From Candidatus Obscuribacterales bacterium (GTDB taxonomy: Bacteria > Cyanobacteriota > Vampirovibrionia > Obscuribacterales > Obscuribacteraceae): a stretch of DNA of 40,636 nucleotides. The stretch lies in contig JAIERK010000177.1 in assembly GCA_019746975.1 (NCBI GenBank), positions 1 to 40,636 of the forward strand, in the 5' to 3' direction. How positions within the stretch are numbered: position 1 is the stretch's first letter; the number at the start of each line of letters is the position of its first letter. Under the pieces are notes generated by a model that saw only the letters and a program-made list of their open reading frames with translations, made no database searches and had not been told where the DNA came from. The translations under genes and the position numbers were made by a program. Below, piece after piece: positions 1 through 6,897 of the stretch.

Positions 1-1
1 A

Positions 2-85
2 TTTAACGTCGGTATCAAAATTGATGATAAGAGCCGCGCATTGACCACCGATGTGCTGCTGTTGCATCTTCCTAGTGCCCGCTGA
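2..85 (+). CDS. C-terminal tail of a gene running in from the left edge
   Basis: Only 27 codons and a TGA stop lie in the window. The frame is open from base 2 and ends in a leucine-rich stretch followed by PSAR. Too little remains to name a family. The other two forward frames have stops, and the next gene starts about 170 bases later, so this is probably the end of a separate upstream transcription unit. Confidence 0.4.
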   Translation, partial: FNVGIKIDDKSRALTTDVLLLHLPSAR

Positions 86-257
86 CTAGATAGCAAAGCC
101 GGCTGTAGCGCTTGTATCATAGGCTTGATTTAACTCGCCGATTTTATTTCCCGAGCTCGTGATTGCAGTTTCATTAAGGAATTCGGGGATAAACCTTCTT
201 CGATGTTTCATATTTTTTTGCATGTGGTAATCTGTATTGCCTGGCTCCTTCGTACCA

Positions 258-584
258 ATGATGAATATGAGCAGCGAAAATTCAAATTCCACAGCAGCCT
301 TCCTCCTCATCCTGGAATCCAACAGGAAGATTCCGGTGGTTGCTCCTGAGTGCAGGCTTGGTCGAGATGACCAGAACGATATCGTCATAAGCGACGATAC
401 CTCGATCTCACGTTTCCACGCGTTGATAACGACTAAGGATGGCCAATATTTCGTCAATGATAGTAAGAGTCGGCACGGCACATTCTTGAATGGCAATAAG
501 CTTATTGAGCCAGCTCGCATTAATGATGGAGATCTTCTGAAGATAGGCAGCTCAATCTTCTGGTTTGTCATCGAGTTTGACTAG
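258..584 (+). CDS. FHA-domain phosphothreonine-binding protein
   Basis: This is a stand-alone forkhead-associated domain, which in bacteria binds phosphothreonine on partners of Ser/Thr kinases. Nearly the whole protein is the domain. It shows the GRDDQNDIVI strand, the SISRFHA motif (phosphate-binding Ser/Arg and structural His), the DSKSRHGTFLNG loop and a final hydrophobic strand. There is no signal peptide or membrane segment, so it should be cytosolic. The frame is open from a TTG at 237, but ATG codons at 258, 261 and 267 are better starts; none has a strong Shine-Dalgarno, so the N-terminus is uncertain by a few residues. A Ser/Thr kinase lies 6 kb away (6898-8748); a functional link is only inferred. 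Confidence 0.88.
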   Translation: MMNMSSENSNSTAAFLLILESNRKIPVVAPECRLGRDDQNDIVISDDTSISRFHALITTKDGQYFVNDSKSRHGTFLNGNKLIEPARINDGDLLKIGSSIFWFVIEFD

Positions 585-1231
585 TTTTCGTACAACGTTT
601 ATGCAGTCTTTTCCGTAACTCTTACTCTTCAATAGACAAAGCGCAATCCGAAGATTACGCTTTGCCATGTGAGGAGTGACAGTAAAAATTTGACCTTATG
701 CTCGAATACAAAACCGCTATTGAATGGATTCTATACGGCTGGTCTGGTGTTTGTTCGCGGAGGCAGATCTTACGCCGGAAATCTTTGCGATGTTTGCTGC
801 ACTAAGGTATTACTGGTGGTATTAACCTATTTCCGCACTTTTGCGTTTATTTTAGTCGTGAAAACCAGTTGTGCTTCGTGCTCGATTATTCCGATACTTA
901 AATCCTTCAATGCGCTCTACCATCAGGCTTTGCCTTTCTCTCCATTTGAGGCTAGTCAATTGACATGGACTGCTCTGAGAGTCCTTCTAATTGGCTCGAT
1001 GCTGTAACTTTAAAATTGCATTGTGACTAAAACCGGACAACATTGATTATGCGCATGGAGGTAGATGGGTGATGAATACCGTTCGTTCCTAGATTGGGAA
1101 GTCCAGATTACCAGGTAGACAGTTGGTCAAAAACCGTTGTTGGAATTCCTGGTATTTATTCGAGCACTTGTAGGGTAGAGACCATTCAATCTGTGAATAA
1201 TATTCTGTAGCACCTGCTGGGACAATTTAAG
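585..1231. other. Intergenic stretch without a convincing gene
   Basis: A cysteine-rich hydrophobic frame opens at a GTG (669-1007), but it has no ribosome-binding site and no recognisable domain, so I do not call it. Apart from the hairpin at 637-664 and the repeat fragment at 583-600 I see no RNA gene, promoter pair or pseudogene here. Confidence 0.5.
637..664. terminator. Hairpin downstream of the FHA gene
   Basis: An imperfect inverted repeat pairs CAAAGCG with CGCTTTG and extends inward through AATC/GATT around a CGAA loop, with one mismatch. It lies about 50 bases after the FHA stop. No T-run follows, so a rho-independent terminator is possible but not proven. Just after the stop (583-600) is a lone match to the 5' part of the 69-bp repeat found at 2.3 kb. 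Confidence 0.35.
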
Positions 1232-2281
1232 ATGAATCGAAATACTAACTGTTGTGCAGCGCTATTTTGTTGCTGCGCGATTTTGTCGACTCCTGTCAGA
1301 GCCGACGTCGTGCCATCTCCAGGTGAGAAAGAAGCGGGTACTTTGTCCAGGTTTGCTCCTCCACGAAAGTTGTTGTTAGCAGCGAAGTCCGAGACGGACT
1401 CGCCGAGGGGATATCGGTCCCAAAATAGTGCCAAAGATTCAGCGATAGTGACGACTCTTGAAGCAATTGAAGAGCAGCGGAAATTAGGGACAGACAAAGT
1501 TCAACTTGCAAACATGTACGAAGCACTAGCCAAACGACAAAGTGAGAGTGGTGATGCAAGAGCTGCCGTTAAGACGTACGAGAATGTTCTGTCTCTGAGA
1601 ACCGCCCCCAGTATCAATGATCCTCGTCTTCTTGCCACCACCTACGATACCTTCGCGGAATACCTCAGGAGTGCCCAACGGATGCCTGAAGCGGAGCAGT
1701 ATAGGAAAAAAGCTCTCGCTGTTTGGGAAGCCAATCCGGGCTCCGACGAAATCAACCTAATCAATGGACTGAGTTCTATCATCTACTTTTATCAACAACA
1801 GCCCGCCAAAGCTGCTCCATACGTCGAGCGACGAACCATCATTTGTCTGAAACGCAATCCTAAGGACATGGGTGCCGCAGAGTCGCTCGCGAAGATTTAC
1901 ATGGAGCTAAAGAATTATGCGAAGGCTGAGCCGTGGCTTGAGAAGTGGTACACAATGCGAGAAAGCGAAGGACGATCTCGCGGACCAGGTTACCTTAACA
2001 GTGATCTGATTCCAATTGCTGTGTCATTGTGCGAAGCTGAGGCGAGTCTTGGAAAGATTGCTGAAGCCGAGCGTCATATCAACTTGGCAAAGCGGTATTA
2101 CGACACCAATAGTAACGCTTTTGTGGCTTTCGAGGAAATTTATCCAGAGTATTTTTTGGAAGTGTATACGATGTTTTTGCTAAAGGCCGGAAGATTGGCT
2201 GAATGTACTGAATTCAATATCCGGTTGAAGTCGTTGAGGGCGCGCATCCAGAAAGCCTGCCTCGGCTGCGGAATGGGTTGA
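1232..2281 (+). CDS. Secreted tetratricopeptide-repeat protein
   Basis: The 349-residue product has a signal peptide (about residues 1-24, hydrophobic core unusually rich in cysteine, CCAALFCCCA, then AxA-type cleavage near RADV). The rest is alpha-helical with several TPR units: one around 85-120 (LANMYEALAKRQSESGDA), one at 130-165 (TTYDTFAEYLRSAQRMPEA) and more at 205-270. TPRs are protein-protein scaffolds, so it probably works outside the cytoplasmic membrane as an adaptor. No catalytic domain is visible. It stands alone on the plus strand and is followed at once by the 69-bp repeat array. The ATG at 1232 precedes the only good signal sequence, which fixes the start, although no strong Shine-Dalgarno is seen. 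Confidence 0.8.
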   Translation: MNRNTNCCAALFCCCAILSTPVRADVVPSPGEKEAGTLSRFAPPRKLLLAAKSETDSPRGYRSQNSAKDSAIVTTLEAIEEQRKLGTDKVQLANMYEALAKRQSESGDARAAVKTYENVLSLRTAPSINDPRLLATTYDTFAEYLRSAQRMPEAEQYRKKALAVWEANPGSDEINLINGLSSIIYFYQQQPAKAAPYVERRTIICLKRNPKDMGAAESLAKIYMELKNYAKAEPWLEKWYTMRESEGRSRGPGYLNSDLIPIAVSLCEAEASLGKIAEAERHINLAKRYYDTNSNAFVAFEEIYPEYFLEVYTMFLLKAGRLAECTEFNIRLKSLRARIQKACLGCGMG

Positions 2282-2289
2282 AGCGATAG

Positions 2290-2855
2290 TCGCAAGAGTG
2301 CGGAGCCTTGTCGACTGCGCGGTGTTTTCGTACAGCGTTTTATTCGATATCGAAAAAAATTCAAGCGAGCCGGGCCTTGCCGAGGGCGCGGTGTTTTCGT
2401 ACAGCGTTTTACTCGATATCGAAAAAAATTCAAGCGAGCCGGGCCTTGTTGAGAGCCCGATGTTTTCGTACAGAGTTTTATTCGACATCGAAAAAAATTC
2501 AAGCAAGTCGGGCCTTGTCGACTGCGCGGTGTTTTCGTACAGCGTTTTATTTGACATCGAGAAAAAAATCAAGCGAGCCGGGCCTTGTCGAGAGCACGAT
2601 GTTTTCGTATAGCGTTATATCGATATCGATATACATTCAAGCCCGATGAGTCTCGAATCGCTGAGCCCATGACGTTTTTCATGCAACGTGTCAAGCTCAA
2701 TCGAAATAGACTCAGGCAGGAAAAGCATTGACGATAACACGACTTTTTCGTACAGCTCGAAAATCGAAATCGTTTTAAATTCGACGCGAGTGACCTTGAC
2801 GTGATAGCGAAGATTTTGTACAGCGCTTGAATCGACATCGATATACACTCGAGCT
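2290..2855. repeat. Tandem array of a 69-bp repeat plus diverged copies
   Basis: Five near-identical units follow one another. Counting from TGTTTTCGTA they begin at 2323, 2392, 2461, 2530 and 2600, giving periods of 69, 69, 69 and 70. Each unit carries GTTTTCGTACAGCG, then the palindrome TCGATATCGA or a close variant, an A-run, and a TCAAGC..GGGCCTTG segment. Two weaker copies follow near 2740-2790 and 2810-2853. The copy at 2818-2853 matches 29 of 36 bases of a copy at 29644-29679, so this is a dispersed family. No unit has a unique spacer, which rules out a CRISPR array. Because 69 is a multiple of three, long meaningless frames stay open on both strands. Confidence 0.9.
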
Positions 2856-3002
2856 TGATTCCTTCATCTTGGTGCTTGTAGACACGCATCCAATCGAGAA
2901 TATTGCGAAATACTTAAACGTGATCAAAGACCCACAACCTTTTAGTTTGTCCAATGTATTAGCTTCAGGCGTTTGAGAAACAAGGGCACGGAGGACAAGA
3001 TC

Positions 3003-4010
3003 ATGAATAGCAAGAATTTAATAGCGATACTAATAATTACAGCAGTCAGTTCCGCCGTTGCGACGCTTCCAGTTGAGGCGAGGGGCGGCGGATTCGGTGG
3101 TGGATTCGGTGGTGGATTTGGACACATGGGTGGTGGCTTCGGTGGATTCGGGCATGGTGGATTTGGCGGCGGCGGAATTGGTGGCATGCACGAAGGTGGT
3201 CTGGGCGAAGGCGGTGGCATGCACGAAGGCGGATTAAGCGGTGGTGGCTTTGGTGCCGAACGCGCTAATTTCGGAGGCGGCGGCCAGATGGGCGGTATGG
3301 GCACAGCTTTTGCCGGCGGACAAAGGATGGCGGCAGGTGGCATGAATGGTGGAGGTGCCTTTCAACGCGGTGGAATGCAAGACATGACCGGCAGTCGCGC
3401 AGAACAAGGTTCGAGCGGTCGAAGTGCGGGCGACCGTCCAGATTCCGTCGCAAACCGCAGCGACAATGGTAATCAACCACTAAATCCAAACAATGGCAAT
3501 CATCCTCTACCGCCAGACAACGGAAACCATGGTAACAACAACCAGAATCACAGTAACTCAGGCAACAACAACGGTAGCAACGACAATAATACGACCAACA
3601 ACCTAACCGCCACCGGCAATGGAGGTTGGAATGGTTCTCACCCTTATGCTGCAGGTGCTGCTACCGGTTGTGCTGCGGGCGCCCATTATGGGTATCCTGG
3701 CTATGGTGGCTATGGTTGGGGTGGTTATCCAGGCAATTACTGGCCGCTCCCTCTATTTTCTGCGCCATATTTATTCGGTGCTGCTGGAGAAGAGCAGCAA
3801 CCGATTGTTGTCAATCAAACGACGCAAACTCAACCTCAACAGCAGCTGCATCCGGGCCAAGCTCAATCCCAAGGAGCAAGTGATGCCGCGACATCTGAAA
3901 AAGCCCGGGTGTTTGCACAAACGTTTGCTCAAGAACTCAGGAACATCAGGACGCAACAGATGAACGGCTACAGTGCTCCATCTGCTGGACAGTTGCCTGG
4001 GCACCAATGA
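3003..4010 (+). CDS. Secreted glycine/asparagine-rich low-complexity protein
   Basis: ATG 3003 has a GGAGG at 2990-2994, eight bases upstream, so it is preferred to a TTG at 2973. The 335-residue product begins with a signal peptide (residues 1-25, ending PVEARG). It is then built of low-complexity blocks: GGGFGGGF repeats (26-110), an Asn-rich block with NNGNHPL units (about 155-200), a YGYPGYGGYGWGGYPG aromatic-Gly stretch, a Gln-rich block and a short helical tail. Such proteins are usually surface or matrix structural proteins; no enzyme motif is seen. The antisense frames look proline-rich only because the sense strand is glycine-rich. Two hairpin terminators follow. Confidence 0.75.
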   Translation: MNSKNLIAILIITAVSSAVATLPVEARGGGFGGGFGGGFGHMGGGFGGFGHGGFGGGGIGGMHEGGLGEGGGMHEGGLSGGGFGAERANFGGGGQMGGMGTAFAGGQRMAAGGMNGGGAFQRGGMQDMTGSRAEQGSSGRSAGDRPDSVANRSDNGNQPLNPNNGNHPLPPDNGNHGNNNQNHSNSGNNNGSNDNNTTNNLTATGNGGWNGSHPYAAGAATGCAAGAHYGYPGYGGYGWGGYPGNYWPLPLFSAPYLFGAAGEEQQPIVVNQTTQTQPQQQLHPGQAQSQGASDAATSEKARVFAQTFAQELRNIRTQQMNGYSAPSAGQLPGHQ

Positions 4011-4067
4011 ATGCGATGTCGTTAAACGGCAGGATTTGATTCGAATCTGTTGGTTCGATTAGCAAAG

Positions 4068-4091
4068 CCGCCCACCTTTAAAGGTGGGCGG
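4068..4091. terminator. Perfect 24-base palindrome after the Gly-rich gene
   Basis: Twelve bases (CCGCCCACCTTT) are followed directly by their exact reverse complement, giving a very stable GC-rich hairpin 58 bases past the stop codon of the Gly-rich gene. No T-run follows, so it may act as a transcript-stabilising or pause hairpin ahead of the stronger terminator at 4151. Confidence 0.5.
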
Positions 4092-4150
4092 TTGCGTGAG
4101 TTTAACTTTTTGAATCGGTCACGCGCGTGCCTTTGGAATCGATGTCGTTA

Positions 4151-4176
4151 AACCGCCATTTTTTGTGGCGGTTTTT
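4151..4176 (+). terminator. Rho-independent terminator
   Basis: The stem AACCGCCA pairs with TGGCGGTT around a T-rich loop and is followed by TTT, giving five consecutive T. It is the best intrinsic terminator in this part of the window. It probably ends transcription from the Gly-rich gene and separates it from the leftward unit at 4364-4486. Confidence 0.7.
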
Positions 4177-4363
4177 GCTGTGTCACGCGGCAAGGTAGTT
4201 TGACGGCGCTAACTGTAGTGTGAGGAATGTCAACGTTTTTGAAAACCAAATCTTTGGCGTTGAAACCGACGCGGGTTACGACTGAATCAATCGATCGTTC
4301 CGGGTCGATAAGTAAGGCATCCATGAACAGATTGTTGACGTTCTGCGGATGTGCAGAACACTT

Positions 4364-4486
4364 TTAGTTTAGACCAAGTTCGATAGTATTGTGCTGCGAA
4401 ATCTGTCCGCACATGACGCCACCAATAAAGCCTACCAAGAGAGTCGCTCCTAACAAAACGGCGGTCTTTGTAATTTCGTTGGTCAT
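4364..4486 (-). CDS. Small 40-residue single-pass membrane peptide
   Basis: This short gene sits on the minus strand. An ideal AGGAGG (4495-4500) stands eight bases before ATG 4484-4486, and the frame runs 40 codons to TAA. The product starts MTNEITKTAV, has one transmembrane helix of glycine/leucine character (about residues 9-25, LLGATLLVGFIGGV) with a following MCGQ, and ends in a polar tail. The match between ribosome site, hydrophobic profile and clean stop makes it a credible gene despite its size. I do not recognise a family; a membrane regulator, a toxin of the small hydrophobic type or a general stress peptide are all possible. No T-tailed terminator follows, only a short GTTCTGC/GCAGAAC hairpin at 4340-4359. 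Confidence 0.65.
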   Translation of the reverse strand: MTNEITKTAVLLGATLLVGFIGGVMCGQISQHNTIELGLN

Positions 4487-4771
4487 GATGAACACCTCCT
4501 TCACCTTGCCTTCCGTGTCACATTCCTATATTGTCGTATTCCAGTCCGTCCGTGATGCAAAGTTCCTTGCTATTTTGTTAAAGGTGAGATTTGCCAGTCT
4601 GTTGGATATTGGCTCTTCATTAGGACTTCATTAATGCCCAGCTTGAAAAGTTCGATGTGATACGGTTCGACGAAGTGAAATTTCTTGGTATCAGAAATAG
4701 TGGCAAATCATCACAGGATCCTCGACGATTCTGAGATGGTCTGACATTATTTTGCGTGTTCGATAGCCAGG
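4487..4771. other. Intergenic stretch upstream of the 40-residue gene
   Basis: About 285 bases hold the Shine-Dalgarno of the small gene and presumably its promoter, but no clear -35/-10 pair stands out. I see no coding relic. Confidence 0.4.
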
Positions 4772-5518
4772 TTAAACTGCGCCCAGCGACGGCAATATGT
4801 TATTTACTGCAATGAAACGTTGGCGGCCGTCAATCGTTCGAACTTCGCACTCGAACAGCCATCCAATCGTGAGTTTGTCCACTAGATCTCGTCCGATTCT
4901 GATCGGACCCAGGTTGCGAGAAGTAGATTTCGCTTCGAGCGGTTTTAGCCAAATCGCATCAGCGAGCGTATTGCTCACCACGTACTTTGGATAGGTCGCA
5001 GATACTACTGCGGATGTGCCATCGCGTTCGTCACCAATGCGCTCCTTGAGGGCAAAGAGTATTGTTTTGGCCTGAGACTCCATCTGGCCGACGCGTGTGA
5101 TCACGTCCTCTACCATTCGATACTCGGAACAATCCAGCCAATCGAAATCGTAAAGATATCTGAAAAACCTGTGCATGATTTGATGAAAACACGATCTCAT
5201 GAAGTCTCTGCAATAGATTTCGCGATAAAGGCAGTACCGGAAAAATCGCTCGAGCAGATCGATTGCTCTATAGGCAGGCAAGGTTGTGCAGAATGCCTGA
5301 CCTTTGACTTCGAAGTACTGGGCCTCGCGGAACATGAGTGTTTCCGGACCGTGTGAATCGAGGTGGCTTCGGTAAGTTTTAAGAATCGAGCAGGTCATTT
5401 CATAAACATCCCAGTCGTAACACTTCTGGACATGGTTCAGGTAGTCTGACATTGCCTTGTCAATTGTCATGGAAAGATGCGAGGTTGCCTTGAAAGGAAC
5501 TTGAATCTGCACCTGCAT
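4772..5518 (-). CDS. Protein of unknown function
   Basis: The frame is open further upstream to a TTG at 5593, but ATG 5518 has a GGAG a few bases ahead and begins the conserved-looking part (MQVQIQVPFKA), so I choose it, giving 248 residues. The middle (about 60-150) is helical and rich in aromatic and cysteine residues, with RFFRYCLYREIYCRDFMRSC. The C-terminal third looks beta-rich and ends with an NNILPS tail. There is no signal peptide and no motif I can name. A DNA-binding or phage-like origin is conceivable but not shown. It stands alone on the minus strand. Confidence 0.55.
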   Translation of the reverse strand: MQVQIQVPFKATSHLSMTIDKAMSDYLNHVQKCYDWDVYEMTCSILKTYRSHLDSHGPETLMFREAQYFEVKGQAFCTTLPAYRAIDLLERFFRYCLYREIYCRDFMRSCFHQIMHRFFRYLYDFDWLDCSEYRMVEDVITRVGQMESQAKTILFALKERIGDERDGTSAVVSATYPKYVVSNTLADAIWLKPLEAKSTSRNLGPIRIGRDLVDKLTIGWLFECEVRTIDGRQRFIAVNNILPSLGAV

Positions 5519-5594
5519 TTTTGACTCCATATATGATGTCACGAAAACAGCAAAGAAGAACCGCGCCCAGTCAGGCACGGTTCGTAAGTTCAAT

Positions 5595-6226
5595 TATTCT
5601 GGTGTTCTGTACTCAGCGCAACAGGTTGGTGCCAGGTTCGAAACAAAACTCTTTACGGAAAAATCTTAATTATCAAAAATTGCTTAGTGATACCAAAAAC
5701 GAAGTTGTGGCGGTGCGGCATTTTTCTGCCGGCCTTGACAGAAGCGAGATGGTACCGTTTGATGGATGTCATCTCGCGACCAGCTCGCTGCTAACTAACC
5801 TATATACATAGCTGGCTTTTGCCAAATAACCGCCGATGATATCGTGCCCGAACCCTTGAGCGATCAGGTCCAGGTTTTTGATAGTGGTCTACGCGCGCGA
5901 GTGTGGTGAATGGGGCTGGTGTGGAAGCTCTCCGCACCCAGATGTTTTATCTGACCCCTTGGATCTCAGGAGACCCTCGTCCAGTGGTCACTTATCCGCC
6001 TTCAGGTCGCTCCGGCGTTGTTCTCACAATCGAGGATGGTTGATTACGACGCAAAGCGGTCGAACCAGCTCTCTTTTCCCGGCAATCGGGCGAATTTCCA
6101 TCGGAGTCCGCGAAAGCTGGCTTTTCGGCATTAAGGCGGTTGATTCTAGGCGGATTGGATCCTTTCCGCTGCGAATATCATACGTCGAATCGGGTAATAT
6201 GAATTTGGGTTCGTCGAGGTACTAAG
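5595..6226. other. Intergenic stretch without a convincing gene
   Basis: Around 630 bases separate two divergent units. A frame at 5878-6225 on the plus strand is open but arginine/serine-rich, with no ribosome site and no domain, and is rejected. A GAGG at 6216-6219 serves the next gene. I see no repeat or RNA gene. Confidence 0.4.
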
Positions 6227-6628
6227 ATGATTGACAGATTCCTGAAGAATTTTGAGCATACCAAGATTAAATTGATAGCCGGCGATCTTCCGTTTGGCAC
6301 ATACGACTTGGACGGTAGCATGCTGAAGCAGGTGGCTACGGAAAGTTCTGAATCGGTAAATTTGTCGGAATCCGTCAAAAAGATAAATTTGAAGAACGAA
6401 GTAACTAGAGATCAGTACGAGCCGTTCGTTGGAGCGGGGGTGGGAGCGCTGATTGGTTTGAGAATGTTTGGAATCCTTGGTGCCGCAGGTGGTGCGGTAG
6501 CCGGGCATTTCATGATGAGCGGCAAGAATGAAGTAAGCGCTACTTTCGAGCTCAAGGACGGTCGATCTTTTATTGCCGTGATGAGTCCTGACATGCTGTC
6601 GGCCATAAGGGCAATAAGTAAGTGTTGA
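6227..6628 (+). CDS. Small glycine-zipper membrane protein of unknown function
   Basis: ATG 6227 follows a GAGG (6216-6219) at good distance. The 133-residue product has a soluble N-terminal half of alternating polar and hydrophobic residues (about 1-65). It then has a glycine-zipper membrane segment (about 67-95, VGAGVGALIGLRMFGILGAA) and a short C-terminal part containing FELKDGRSFIAVMSPDML, which reads like two beta strands of a small regulatory or lipid-binding domain. Glycine-zipper segments occur in stress-induced membrane proteins. It converges on the minus-strand hydrolase relic and kinase. Family not recognised. Confidence 0.65.
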   Translation: MIDRFLKNFEHTKIKLIAGDLPFGTYDLDGSMLKQVATESSESVNLSESVKKINLKNEVTRDQYEPFVGAGVGALIGLRMFGILGAAGGAVAGHFMMSGKNEVSATFELKDGRSFIAVMSPDMLSAIRAISKC

Positions 6629-6643
6629 TTCGAGCAATCGAAC

Positions 6644-6853
6644 TCACATCTCTGCAAGCGCCTTTACCATAGATGCCCAACCTTGTTTTCGTGCCTCTAT
6701 ATTTGGTGCCTCAGCAAATGGTTACTCACCTGTTCGCATGAATCCATGACCTGCGTTAGGAAATACCGTAGTCGTGAATTTCTTGCCATCGCTCTTCATT
6801 TTTCTTTTGGTTTCATCTTCGGTGCTTGATACTCTCGCATCGTGCTCTCCGGC
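6644..6853 (-). pseudogene. Relic of a dienelactone-hydrolase family gene (C-terminal part)
   Basis: Read on the minus strand, the frame between stops at 6854 and 6644 encodes AGEHDARVSSTEDE, then KMKSDGKKFTTTVFP, then NAGHGFMRTGE, an in-frame TAA (6722-6724), and PFAEAPNIEARKQGWASMV to the final TGA. This is the standard end of dienelactone hydrolases: the catalytic Asp in GEHDxRV, the catalytic His in AGHGF, and a tryptophan in the last helix. The front of the enzyme, with its nucleophile, is missing and the frame is cut by at least one stop, so the gene is dead. It lies just downstream of the kinase stop codon and would be transcribed with it. Confidence 0.75.
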
Positions 6854-6897
6854 TCAGTTGATAGTATGTTTATAGCATTTGAGCCTGGCGCTGTTTG

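Noticed and set aside
669..1007. 112-codon hydrophobic Cys-rich frame
   Set aside because: Starts at a GTG without ribosome site, has no domain, and the composition looks random.
2298..2649. Protein-coding genes inside the 69-bp array
   Set aside because: Frames are open on both strands only because the period is a multiple of three and the unit lacks stops; no ribosome site or signal.
2290..2855. CRISPR array
   Set aside because: The whole 69-bp unit is conserved, so there are no unique spacers, and no cas genes are near.
2942..3343. Proline-rich minus-strand protein
   Set aside because: Antisense shadow of the glycine-rich gene.
5878..6225. 115-codon plus-strand frame
   Set aside because: No ribosome site, no domain, Arg/Ser-rich random composition.
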